A stretch of 64,000 nucleotides of DNA from Globomyces pollinis-pini (Eukaryota > Chytridiomycota > Chytridiomycetes > Rhizophydiales > Globomycetaceae): assembly GCA_025399215.1 (NCBI GenBank), contig MU621169.1, forward strand, positions 1 to 64,000. Reading direction: 5' to 3'. This document shows positions 55,153 through 64,000 of this stretch, one piece after another. Each line of letters begins with the position of its first letter. The first letter of the stretch is position 1. Position numbers and translations under genes: made by a program. The notes beneath the pieces were generated by a model. That model searched no databases, was not told the origin of the DNA, and saw only the letters and a program-made list of their open reading frames with translations.

Positions 55153-55912
55153 ATGACAACAGAAGATGTTTACGAAGGAATTAGTATTGCCAATCATTAT
55201 CCTAATGATTTGAAGTCTATCGGATTGCATGTCATTCCCAATTTTATATCCAACCAAGAAGAACATGATTTAATGGAGTTTTTAGATTCGCAAAAGTGGA
55301 ATGGACTTGGAATTGCACCTAACCCAGAATTGAAACGTCGAACTCAACAATATGGCTATTTATTTTCATATAGATACAGACAAATCCAGTCTGATCAAAC
55401 TCAATTACCAGAACCATTTCTTCCACTTCTTTCCAAATTCAATGCACACAAGTATTACTTACAGAATCAATATAACCATTTGGTGATCAATGAATACGAA
55501 AAGAATCAAGGGTATATCAAATAATCAATAATGGAATAGAATCATGCCACATATAGATGCACCAAAGATATTTGGTGATACTATTGCATCACTATCCATG
55601 CTTTCAGATTGTGTTATGACTTTTACTGAAAAACAAGATGAGTCAATAGAGTATAAAGTTCATTTGCCACGATATTCTGTAATAGTAATGACAGGTATTA
55701 ATGCAAAATGTATTGATTTGTAGGTATTTCATATAGTGACTCATTGTAAAGGATATTGCAGATATAAGTTAAAACATTCCATATCAAAAAACGATCAAGA
55801 TAAAATAGATGATTTGATAATTGATCGTAGCAGAAGAGTGTCAATAACGTTTCGACAGGTTTTGCCTTTAGAGACGAAAAACAGTTCATCAAATATTGAT
55901 AGTATGGAGTGA
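55153..55912 (+). CDS. ALKBH8-like AlkB 2-oxoglutarate/Fe(II) dioxygenase
   Basis: Three exons, about 224 residues: LKSIGLHVIPNFISNQEEHDLMEFLDSQKWNG, RRTQQYGYLFSYRYRQI, NHLVINEYEKNQGIMPHIDAPKIFGDTIASLSMLSDCVMTF, LPRYSVIVMTGYCRYKLKHSISKN and RSRRVSITFRQV. The HxD metal pair (PHIDAP), distal His (LKHSI) and 2OG-binding Arg pair (RRVSITFR) are intact. Best match in style is the AlkB domain of ALKBH8, which hydroxylates wobble mcm5U in tRNA. The RRM and methyltransferase domains of animal ALKBH8 are missing. The last intron is a 29+28 nt double; removing both units is needed to join MTG to YCRYKLKH. Confidence 0.83.
55695..55751 (+). other. Back-to-back intron pair (29+28 nt) in the AlkB gene
   Basis: Units at 55695-55723 and 55724-55751 abut as AG|GT. 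Both must be removed to reach the catalytic His exon YCRYKLKHSI; keeping unit 2 gives a stop after six residues. Confidence 0.8.
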
Positions 55913-56120
55913 ATCAATTTAAGAATACTCTACTAGCCATCCCATATGCATACATAGATAAAGAATTTACTAAAATATCAAACTGCTATTAGAGTTTAAC
56001 ATTTTTTCCTCAAGACTTTATCCATCTGTAAATTAGTGAGAATGATACATTTATTGAATTATGATAAAATAAGAATATTGGGTAAACGCACATGGCTGTA
56101 GTAAGAAGATTGATTTGAGA

Positions 56121-56630
56121 TTAATAATCTTCATCATCAGTAGAAGGTGCATATCTATTTGTATTTTCAAACAAATCATCGTCATCATTGTCTGAATCAT
56201 CTGAATCCTGTACAGGATCCACAACATCTGTAAATTCGACTGGCCTGAAAATGAGAAACAAAAAGTTATTTACCATTTGTTTAACTTTTTCAGATGTTTG
56301 ATGTCTTGATTGAATAATATGTGAATAATAGATCCATGTATTTTTGAAGACTGACTTTCAGAGCTTAATTCAAAAATTATATATCCACCTATAAGGTTTA
56401 GTGATGGTAAGAAATACCTAAATATATAAGTTTTATGATTATAAATTACCTTTTTTAACCCACATTAATTTTTTAAAAGCAGCAGGTAATTCCAGTAAGT
56501 AATTAACACCATCAGCAGTACAGTCGAATAAACCACCACCTCTAATATCCAATACTTTACCAATTTTCTGATTTTGATTAGGTTCAGGATTTATAGTAGT
56601 GACATCACTTGTAGTTTTCCTTCGTCCCAT
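56121..56630 (-). CDS. eIF1AD-like S1/OB-fold protein
   Basis: Starts MGRRKTTSDVTTINPEPNQNQKIGKVLDIRGGGLFDCTADGVNYLLELPAAFKKLMWVKKGNL, an S1-IF1 OB-fold of the eIF1AD type (its pattern is QxIxxVLxxRGxNLHEV, LVSMPxKFRKNIWIKRG), then GGYIIFELSSESQSSKIHGSI..IIQSRHQTSEKVKQM and an acidic tail ending STDDEDY. eIF1AD is a small nuclear/nucleolar protein related to translation factor eIF1A, implicated in late 40S maturation. About 135 residues in three exons. The acidic C-terminus is shared with animal eIF1AD. Confidence 0.75.
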
Positions 56631-56934
56631 ATTTAAAAAAGAATGTTATTGATATGATTGGATAGAACCTTTGTGGCTGAAAATATTCTCCGAGTTTTGT
56701 ATAAAATTGAATTTCAAATTTTTCTTTTAAAATAGAAAATCAAGAAAGTGATTGAGAATGAAAGAATTTGATTTTCAATGACTTTGATGATTTCTATTGT
56801 AAGAAATGTAATTATTATCATAGTATATCATAAGATAGAAATGTAATTATTATGATAGTATATCAAATGATGAAGTATCTCTAGCTACCCAGCTCACCAT
56901 GAATGTTGAAAAACATTTTGCATTAAACGAGTAT

Positions 56935-57042
56935 TTACTACTGATGATATTACTATAATAAACAACTGAGTTACTACTGATGATATTACTATAATAAACA
57001 ACTGAGTTACTACTGATGATATTACTATAATAAACAACTGAG
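56935..57042. repeat. Perfect tandem repeat, 36 bp x 3
   Basis: Three identical contiguous 36-bp copies (56935-56970, 56971-57006, 57007-57042), each beginning TTACTACTGATGATATTACT and ending AACAACTGAG. There are no spacers, so this is a minisatellite and not a CRISPR array. It lies 84 nt upstream of the proteasome alpha-4 start. Confidence 0.95.
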
Positions 57043-57072
57043 AACAGTCATAAGAAGAGTAAAAATCAGAGA

Positions 57073-57089
57073 GGTAGGGTTAGGGTTAC
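57073..57089 (+). promoter_or_regulatory. Telobox-like motif upstream of proteasome alpha-4
   Basis: GGTAGGGTTAGGGTTAC, continuing as TTTC, 37 nt before the ATG at 57126. The core TTAGGGTTACTTT is identical to copies upstream of the Pif1-like gene at about 33460. Confidence 0.55.
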
Positions 57090-57125
57090 TTTCAAACCCT
57101 GGTTCAATTACTTTTTAACTTTTTA

Positions 57126-57987
57126 ATGTCTCGAAGATACGATTCTCAAACTACTATATTCTCCCCTGATGGTACTAATCCTTTACATTGATTATAGGTC
57201 GTTTATTTCAAGTAGAATACGCTTTAGAAGCTATCTCTCATGCCGGTTTAGCATTAGGTATCTTAGCAAAAGATGGTATCGTATTAGCGGCTGAAAAGAA
57301 AACTACTTCAAAATTACTAGAAGTCATCTCTAGAGAAAAAATTTATAAATTAAATGAGTAATCATCTCATAGTTCATCCTTTTTTAGTAATATCTGTTGT
57401 GCCGTCGCTGGAATTACTTCAGATGCAAACAATCTTATCAACCATTCCAGATTGGAAGCTCAGAAATTTTTGTATCGTTACAATGAATCAATCCCTGTGG
57501 AACAACTCGTACAGAATCTATGTAATCTTAAGCAAAGTTACACCCAATACGGAGGTGTGTTTTTCTCATGGCCTTACCATAGGACTTCGACCTTTTGGAG
57601 TTTCATTTTTATTTGCTGGATGGGATCAAGATCATGGATTTCAATTATATCACTCAGATCCTTCAGGAAATTATTCAGGTTGGAAGGCCACATGTGTTGG
57701 ATCTAACTCATCTAATGGATCCTCCTTCTTAAAAACAGACTACAAAGAAGATATCACCCTAAAGGAAGCGAAATCTTTAGCCATCAAAGTTTTGACAAAA
57801 ACTATGGATGGAACTAGTCTTACTTCAGAAAAATGTATGTATTACTTTACTTATTATAGTGGAATTTGCAACACTTACTAGAGATGCTAATGGGTCAATA
57901 GTTTTCAATCCTTACACGGAAAAGGAGATTGATGATTTGTTGAAAGAGGAAGGTGTTCCTTCAACAGCTACACAGGCAAACCCTTAA
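57126..57987 (+). CDS. PRE9: 20S proteasome subunit alpha-4 (Pre9/PSMA4)
   Basis: [16 protein letters not shown] joins across a 27-nt intron to [40 protein letters not shown], the universal alpha-subunit signature. Then [84 protein letters not shown] and an acidic C-terminus. The GI(T/L)SDANxLIN and RLEAQ motifs identify the alpha-4 (PSMA4/alpha3 in yeast nomenclature, Pre9) subunit of the outer proteasome ring, whose N-terminus gates the channel. About 245 residues in five exons with introns of 26-29 nt. A telobox-like motif and a 36-bp minisatellite precede it. Confidence 0.93.
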
Positions 57988-58167
57988 GTTGATTCATTCT
58001 AATACAAATGAAATGTAATGAGATTATCTTTTCCATTTATCTTGAACAATTATATAAGAATAAGCAACTGTGACCATACAAGTACGAATCCATAATTCAT
58101 TTAGTTTGTATGTCACCTCTTCCATTTTAGCTCTTTTTCAAACTTTTTTCAATAAACTACTCCGATT

Positions 58168-59468
58168 ATGATTCCTATGGCATTCTCAAATTGCATTCGA
58201 TTTTCCAACAGAAATCTTTCCAAATTCATATCTTATAAGAGCTATTTCAATCTTGCGCAATTCACTGGAGCGAGGAATTTCAAGAAAATAGTTCCACTAC
58301 ACAAACAATTAAGCACCGATACTTCTACTTTAGGAATCCCTTTGTCAAAACGTATTAAAGGAATCAGAGATGTAAAGGATATTGACAATACTGCAAACAA
58401 ACAGACTGCAAGTATCCCACAAGGTATGTGTTCAATTTGAATTTCTTGTTCAAAATTTTAACCATCGACTGATGACATCTCTTACTTTTACTAATAATGT
58501 TTAGGAAATGTATCTGAATTTCCTCCAGCCCCTCTGAAAGCCATTGCATATTGCACAGCAGAAATGTATGATTTCCCAAAACTGTTCAAATTATTGAAAG
58601 AGGAATACACTCCTTTACCATATTTAGCAGACGATGTCTATCATTTAAAGTTAACCAAATCTGACGACCTTGAATCTCCAGATTGCTTTATTTTTAGTAT
58701 ATATTTGCGTATCTAAGTCCATTTAGGCAATGGAACTTTTGTCAGCTGGGGAGCATCAGAATCACAAATAGCACATTTATTGGCTTTAGTGAAAAATGTA
58801 GAGATGAATTCATATGCCATTGAAACTGAATGGTTTGATTTTTATGTTGATCAGAATCAGGTACATCATTGTTTTTTAATTGTATTGTAGCCTGGCGGTA
58901 TGAGTACAGACACAATTGTTCTTGGTTCAGACTTATCAATTGAACAAGCAAAGTTTGTTTATTCAGCTGGAATTACTAGAAGGTATAAATTTTCTCAGCT
59001 TACATTGTCCAGCGTTAAATTAGGTTCTTTAGAAAATTTGTTGGAAGTTCATCTAACCAAAAACAAACATATTCCTAAAACATTACTATTAGGAAAACAT
59101 TTGGGTATCAGTCGTGATCAAATGTTACGTAATTTGGGTGAATTATTTCAATTGAGAGCTATGGTGAATTTAAACTCGGATTTATTGGATTTACCTGATT
59201 TTTGCTGGAGTAGTTCACAAATGGAATTGTACTTTGAAATGATTTCGAAAAATTTAGATGTCCGGTATGATTTTGATTTTATATTGATATTAGCCCTCGA
59301 ATTGCTGTCTTTAACAAAAAATTAGATTATGCTAATGAAATTGCGGATATGATTCGCAATCATTTACATGAACAGCATTCATTGAAATTAGAATGGGCTA
59401 TTATTATTTTGATTTCGGTTGAAATCTTATTCTCAGTTTTGCACTACCTAGAAACGGGCCAGTTTTAA
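58168..59468 (+). CDS. RMD1/RMND1 family mitochondrial protein (DUF155)
   Basis: Starts MIPMAFSNCIRFSNRNLSKF with a Ser/Arg/Asn-rich presequence, consistent with mitochondrial import. The DUF155 domain follows: FPPAPLKAIAYCTAEMYDFPKLFKLL, GNGTFVSWGASESQIAHLL, SYAIETEWFDFYVDQ, DTIVLGSD..EQAKFVYSAGITRRYKFSQL, LGSLENLLE, then IAVFNKKLDYANEIADMIRNHLHEQHSLKLEWAIIILISVEILFSVL with a C-terminal TM helix. This is the Rmd1/RMND1/Sif2 family, inner-membrane proteins supporting mitochondrial translation (RMND1, Rmd9 partner) or, for cytosolic Rmd1, sporulation-linked roles; the presequence favours the mitochondrial type. About 380 residues, five or six exons. Confidence 0.87.
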
Positions 59469-59589
59469 TTTAGTGTGGGATAGTTTATATATTTTTCGTT
59501 AATATTATTCACAAACATCTTTCTTATATGAATTATTTTAATAGATTACTAACTAAAACGAGATTTATTAAGACGGATAACTCTACTAC

Positions 59590-62500
59590 TTAAAAATTCT
59601 CTTTATGGAACTTAAAGAGCGTAGGTTTATCCTTATTGCTAATTGTTGCACCTTTAGTCTTCACAGTGACTCCTTTAGAGAGTTTAGAAGAGTATCGCTT
59701 TGATGCAGCACTTAATTCTTGAGCAACTGGCGCTGGACCACACAAAAAGACACCAATTTCACTTCCTTTGTGCTTTGTAGCCTTCTCTTTGAAAATTCTA
59801 TTCCAGTTTGGTCTTCCGGCAAATTGATTGTATGCCTGAGCTTTCACGTCTTTTAGATTCACTTCTCCAGTCACATACATGTTAAGTTCTAATCGTGTTG
59901 CTAATTCGGATATTGTTAATATTTGATCGAAAAAATCCTTGAAACTATCAAATTCCATCTGATCTCGGCAAATCCAATAGAAATAGATTTGCATAGAGGT
60001 TGGTTCTACCGCAGAATTATTTCCACGAATTCTCATTGCAATTGACTTGAGAATTGAAATGAATGGAGTTACACCAATACCAGCTCCAACAAGTAATACA
60101 GTTTCATAATCAAACACTTCTTCACTTGCAGAACCAAATGGTCCATCAACTCTTAATACGATTGGTGTAGGCTCCACTGTTACTGCTTGATACATAGGGC
60201 CATCATTTGTTGGTGCGGGTGCAGCTAATGGGATTTTTTCATCTCCTCGTGGTGGTGCATGTCCAAGTATTTGACGAAGTCTATATGTCCAATCCATATC
60301 CATACGGCATCGAATATGACATGAAAAGAAGTTTTCTTCGGGAGCGGAAGTAATAGTGAAAGGATGATATTCAGATTCGTTTATATCAGGACAGCATAAA
60401 AACAAATACTGACCTGCTTTGTATCGAAACTTCTTATTTCCATTTACAAGTTGCATTTTCAATCCCAAAACATCTTTACCAACCATGTTAGCTTCAATGA
60501 TTTTCACATCAACTTTTGATCTTCTAGCCATAATAAACTTTTCCAAGGCCATAAACATGATTGGGAAGATCGAAAATTGCCAAAATCGCGAGCCATGAAT
60601 CCATAAGATTGCATAAGCTGGCATCCAAAGTTTGTGTAGTTTTAAAAAGATTTTATATCCATCAAACCTAAATCCTAGTACTCGATAGATTTTGCGTTTT
60701 AAAAATGCGGTGGAGAACATGGCGGCAAACAAAGTGGTGGCTATGAATCCTGTCGGACCAGGAAGATTAAAGAGGGCACTAACATAAAATGGAATCGCTC
60801 GATATTGCTGTAGATAGTAGAAATCTAAAAAGTGCATTGTAATGTGACCTACTGCAGATATTCCAATCGTATATCCAACCCATTTGTGGATAGTTATATT
60901 GTCATCTAAAGGAAGTTTTTCACTAACTGGTGTCGTTCGTAAAAATGATAAGAAGTTCCTCAAAACTGGAATCAAAATAAATGAGAGATTGAAATCGAGA
61001 ATCAGTCCAAACATCTTTGCGAAAGGGAAATAAGGGGGGTGATCTCCTTCCAAATGCATCAAATATCCATACAATCCCGCACCAGCTACACAAGATACAT
61101 AAAACGCACCGAAAAGCATTCTTGGTTCATTCCATAAATACCACTCATGAATTTTGGATAAGTATGGATGTTTCTCAGCCCAATTAGATTTAGCGGGAGT
61201 GGTTAGTAAATCGACTGTTGATCCATTGGCCAATTCATCAACTGAACCAGCTCTTGATAAGGCACCTTGCGATTCTATCTGTTTCTTCTTCACCATTCGG
61301 AGCCCAAATAACCCGAATGCTGCCAATAATCCACTACCAACAACTGCAATTCCAGCAATTGTCAAATTTGTAAAATGATCCTCCGAAACCACAATTGTCG
61401 CTTTTTGCTCTCGGTTTGTGAATGCGTTATTTCGAGTGCTCATGTAATGAAATGTACCCACATTATCCATTTGGACCAAACCAACATTTACATACGCTGG
61501 AGCTCTATTTAATGTCTAATTTAAATCAGCTATAGAGACATTTACCTTACAATTGTTGTTGTCATTTGTATCAGTGGTTTGGTCATCACAAGCAGTTTGG
61601 TCCAAGAATGCCATTTTGGCTATGAGGTCATTATTGTTTGTAAAATGCAATGCCGTCTTGTTCGTTTGAGTCAGTGGATCTAAATTTAACGGCTTGTTCT
61701 TCCCAAGACCTCCAATCACCACTATATTGCTTCTATCCGTTCCTGTTCTTCCATTACCTAACAATTATTGACCAAAATACATTACCAGCGTTGTTTTGAT
61801 TGTTTGCATCTGATCCGGTCCATTGAATATGAAGAAAATCATTCTTTCCTATTTTGACAACTGGTGGTACAAAATCGTATTCCACTGCCGGATACGTTTG
61901 TTGGATGTTTCCTCTACGACCTCTCACATTTAGGTTGACTATTTTACAGTCGTTTCCTTTTCTGATTCCACAGGTCAAATTGGCAGGTCGTTTACGAATT
62001 TGGAATACGTGTGTTCGATCTTCAAAAGTTCTTCCGAATTGTGCGGTATTGACATTCAGTCTCAACGGTCCAGTTACATTAGCCCCTAACCCAACAAAAT
62101 CACTTGTAGGATTAGTTCTCAATACAGAATTCGGGCCATTTGATGAAGCAAAAGTGTTGAAATGATCAGTAAAGTCATAAGTAGAAACATTGTAACGAAG
62201 TCTAATGATGCATTTTGCTCCATCAGCATGTAGTCCAAATGGAATTTGCCACATGAAGTTAGGGGATGAAGTTTGCCCATCTGCATTACCATTGTGATTG
62301 TTTCTAAGTATCAAAAAAATTGCAACTACCTTGTTGTTGGACATATTGAGCATTCTGGAGGGGGAACATTCCACGCACCAGAAAAAGTCCAAGTTTGCTT
62401 GTTGTACTGACAATCTTTTTGGTTGTTATATTGTGGATCTGAGCAAGATCCATAATTCATGACATTTTGACTTTTTTCTTGGTAATCTGGGCATTGACTT

Positions 62501-63188
62501 GGTGTGTCAGTGCAAACCCAAATATCTCTCCAAGGAGTTGGATGCCAATAAGGATAATAGTCACGCTCTTCTGTACATTCTAAGCCATGTCTAGTCCCGG
62601 CTGCATTTTGCCTTGTATAAATGGCTGTTGTTCCTTGTAGATTTTGATCAGCGAGATATAATCCATTGTTTCGCTGTCTAACTTTGCATTGGTTATACCA
62701 TAGATGATTTTCGTGTTGACCATATTGGTTTATGTTTGGGTCTGTTGCATCCGTTGGAATGGTGTTCGTTGTGTTCCCATTACGAATATTTGTTGAAAAC
62801 GGCCCATCGTCGCACATATATTGCATAACAAATTGATTGTGTAAAAATGGGCTTTGAGATCCATGCTGATTATTCCATTCAATCCAAAGATGTGATCCCT
62901 CATAATATTGCATAGTTCCTTCCCCAGCTCCAGGATACCCCGGCCGATATTGATTTGTGCCATCTGTTGTCAAGCAATTTGGAATACAGGCATCTCCAAC
63001 CTAATATTAGCCTATGAATTTACCTGGTATCCGGAATTATCATTATTTTGACTATCAAATAGTCTGTTATCATTGTTTACCGTGTTACTTTGTTCAAACA
63101 ACTTGTTATTTGATCCTCTAGGATGCTGTAAATAGCTGTCTGACTTTACAATGCTAATAAGGAGGGTAACCAACTGTAGCTTGTACAT
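59590..63188 (-). CDS. DD3-3-type ectodomain fused to an NADPH oxidase (NOX)
   Basis: 1,163 residues in five exons (introns 23, 26, 28 and 30 nt). A signal peptide (MYKLQLVTLLISIVKS) leads into a DD3-3-type secreted domain: SYLQHPRGSNNKLFE, NRLFDSQNNDNSGYQVGD, WIEWNNQHGSQSP, ECTEERDYYPYWHPTPWRDIWV, ending GTFHYMSTRNNAFTNREQK. A TM helix (about 61370-61300) and a NOX core follow: heme His pairs in HKWVGYTIGISAVGHITMH and LHKLWMPAYAILWIHG, FAD site HPFTITSAPE, NADPH site LLVGAGIGVTPF, CGPAPVA, and the diagnostic NOX C-terminus FHKENF. It should pass electrons from cytosolic NADPH across the membrane to O2, with the DD3-3 domain outside. DD3-3 is a Dictyostelium-type domain of unknown function; its fusion to NOX recalls DUOX in layout. 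Confidence 0.87.
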
Positions 63189-63546
63189 TAACAAAGATTA
63201 TTATATGGGGAGAAAGGTTGAATTCGACGCGATTGTTTATGACACTCATTTAGATCTAACACAACACAACACAACATATGCAATACGTTCATAAGTAGTC
63301 TCAAGCTAAAGGATTTCAAAGATTGTTAATAATCAACGTATATTAGTTTGATGACCCTGCGTTAAATCAAGCAATAAATTGAATTGAGAATGAGATGTTT
63401 GACGGATCAAATCTACAATACCACTATATCGCTTACTCAACTGCTTTACCAGTTGCACTATTTGCAACTCCTTTTGTTCATACATGAATTTTTGTGTTGT
63501 TCATCTTTTGGTTATTTAACATTCATGGTGTACTCTTTTTCCTTTG

Positions 63547-64000
63547 ATGCCCAAAAGTCCGAAGAAGAAATCCATCAACCAAAAGCCAGATTCATTATTT
63601 TATTGTTGCTATTTGTTACTTTCGAAAGCGGAGGGATGCTCAAATTGTGTATATGTCGGATCAACACCAAATCCAATGAGGCGAATCAGACAACACAATG
63701 GTGATATAACTGGTTCATATTGAGCTATTAATTTTGCTAGGAGGTGCGAAGAAGACAATGAAGAAGAGACCATGGGATATGATAGTTGTTGTATATGGTT
63801 TCCCATCAAAGTTTGCAGCATTACAATTCGAATGGGCATGGCAAAACCCTCACAAATCCAGGTAATTTCGTATAATTGCTGAGAATTTATAGAGCATTTA
63901 AGGAAAATAACTTTTGTGATTTCAATGGGAAATATCGTGAGCGTTTTTTGGACTGCAAGTTGAGAGTTTTGTCAATTATGCTGCATCTAGAGCTGTATAG
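63547..64000 (+). CDS. SLX1: Structure-specific endonuclease subunit Slx1 (5' part)
   Basis: [56 protein letters not shown] is the GIY-YIG nuclease fold, with the [17 protein letters not shown] signature carrying the catalytic Arg and Tyr. After a 28-nt intron come [41 protein letters not shown], which contains the catalytic Glu in FEWAWQ, then across another short intron [26 protein letters not shown]. Slx1 with Slx4 resolves branched DNA. The family-typical C-terminal RING/PHD-like zinc domain would lie beyond the window. The first residue is taken at 63547 because the upstream reading frame in this phase has no homology. Confidence 0.9.

Larger units (their letters stand above)
56631..57125. 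other. Divergent intergenic region with minisatellites and telobox
   Basis: About 495 nt between the eIF1AD-like and proteasome alpha-4 start codons. It holds an imperfect 2x repeat of about 33 nt (about 56807-56873), a perfect 3x36-bp tandem array (56935-57042) and a telomere-like motif (57073-57089). No coding capacity seen. Confidence 0.6.

Noticed and set aside
56935..57042. Three 36-bp repeats as a CRISPR array
   Set aside because: The copies are contiguous with no spacers, and the context is eukaryotic nuclear DNA.
59590..61479. NOX part as a ferric reductase (FRE)
   Set aside because: The C-terminal FHKENF motif, the HPFT form of the FAD site and overall spacing fit NOX/DUOX better than FRE.
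59590..63188. Adjacent ORFs in different frames (also in S9-like, UFD2, TRMU, NAMPT genes) as frameshifts or pseudogenes
   Set aside because: Each junction has a GT..AG interval of 23-38 nt whose removal restores the family sequence exactly, so these are normal micro-introns.
18950..63235. ACGCG (MCB-like) motifs upstream of several genes (near 18960, 19909, 38950, 53348, 63223) as a cell-cycle regulon
   Set aside because: By simple base-composition estimate tens of such 5-mers are expected on both strands of 64 kb, and the downstream genes share no cell-cycle theme.

Overview
This window is nuclear DNA of an AT-rich, gene-dense, intron-rich zoosporic (flagellated) fungus or a close relative. 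A chitin synthase export chaperone (CHS7-like), a polarisome scaffold (SPA2-like), a HOB3/RVS161 BAR protein, a fungal GATA factor and a DUF1769 protein point to Fungi. IFT46 and a TTLL6/13-type tubulin polyglutamylase show that the lineage has or recently had a cilium. Spliceosomal introns are extremely short: most that I could place by protein homology are 23-38 nt, with GT..AG ends and a TTAAT/CTAAY-like motif just before the acceptor. Many apparently adjacent ORFs are therefore exons of one gene.

Layout, left to right. 1-9.7 kb: a CYSTM microprotein, a secreted S9-like peptidase (-), eL22 (-), the spliceosomal protein IST3/RBMX2 (-), an unknown acidic nuclear-type protein (+) and CHS7 (-). 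10-18 kb: two ADP1/plant ABCG28-like half-transporters (+) flanking an intronless SDR (-). 18-22 kb: two unknown polytopic membrane proteins, EFG1 and BUB3 (all -). 22-25.6 kb: a sparse 2.5 kb region followed by a GATA factor (+). 26-33 kb: a MICAL-like flavoprotein, SPA2 and a DUF1769 protein (all -). 33.5-37 kb: an RNase H1-N domain fused to a Pif1-like helicase whose motifs are all degraded (+). 37-45 kb: RPC25 (-), a C2H2 factor (-), mitochondrial 2-thiouridylase (+), a type I membrane protein (-), HOB3 (+), VPS68 (+) and a small unknown (+). 45-55 kb: NAMPT (-), TTLL polyglutamylase (-), UFD2 (+), IFT46 (+) and NEDD8 (-). 55-64 kb: an ALKBH8-like dioxygenase (+), an eIF1AD-like protein (-), proteasome alpha-4 (+), an RMD1/RMND1 protein (+), a DD3-3 ectodomain fused to an NADPH oxidase (-) and SLX1 (+, runs off the end).

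Most unusual signal: introns of about 50-95 nt are repeatedly two or three complete tiny introns joined directly (AG|GT) with no exon between them. Homology requires the whole block to be removed. The two ABC paralogs carry the doubled state at different positions, so single and double introns interconvert. This looks like recursive ('ratchet') splicing or intron duplication operating on introns of about 30 nt. Other standouts are the Pif1 pseudo-helicase, the DD3-3-NOX fusion, fungal NAMPT and MICAL-like genes, and a telomere-like promoter motif shared by the Pif1-like gene and a proteasome gene.
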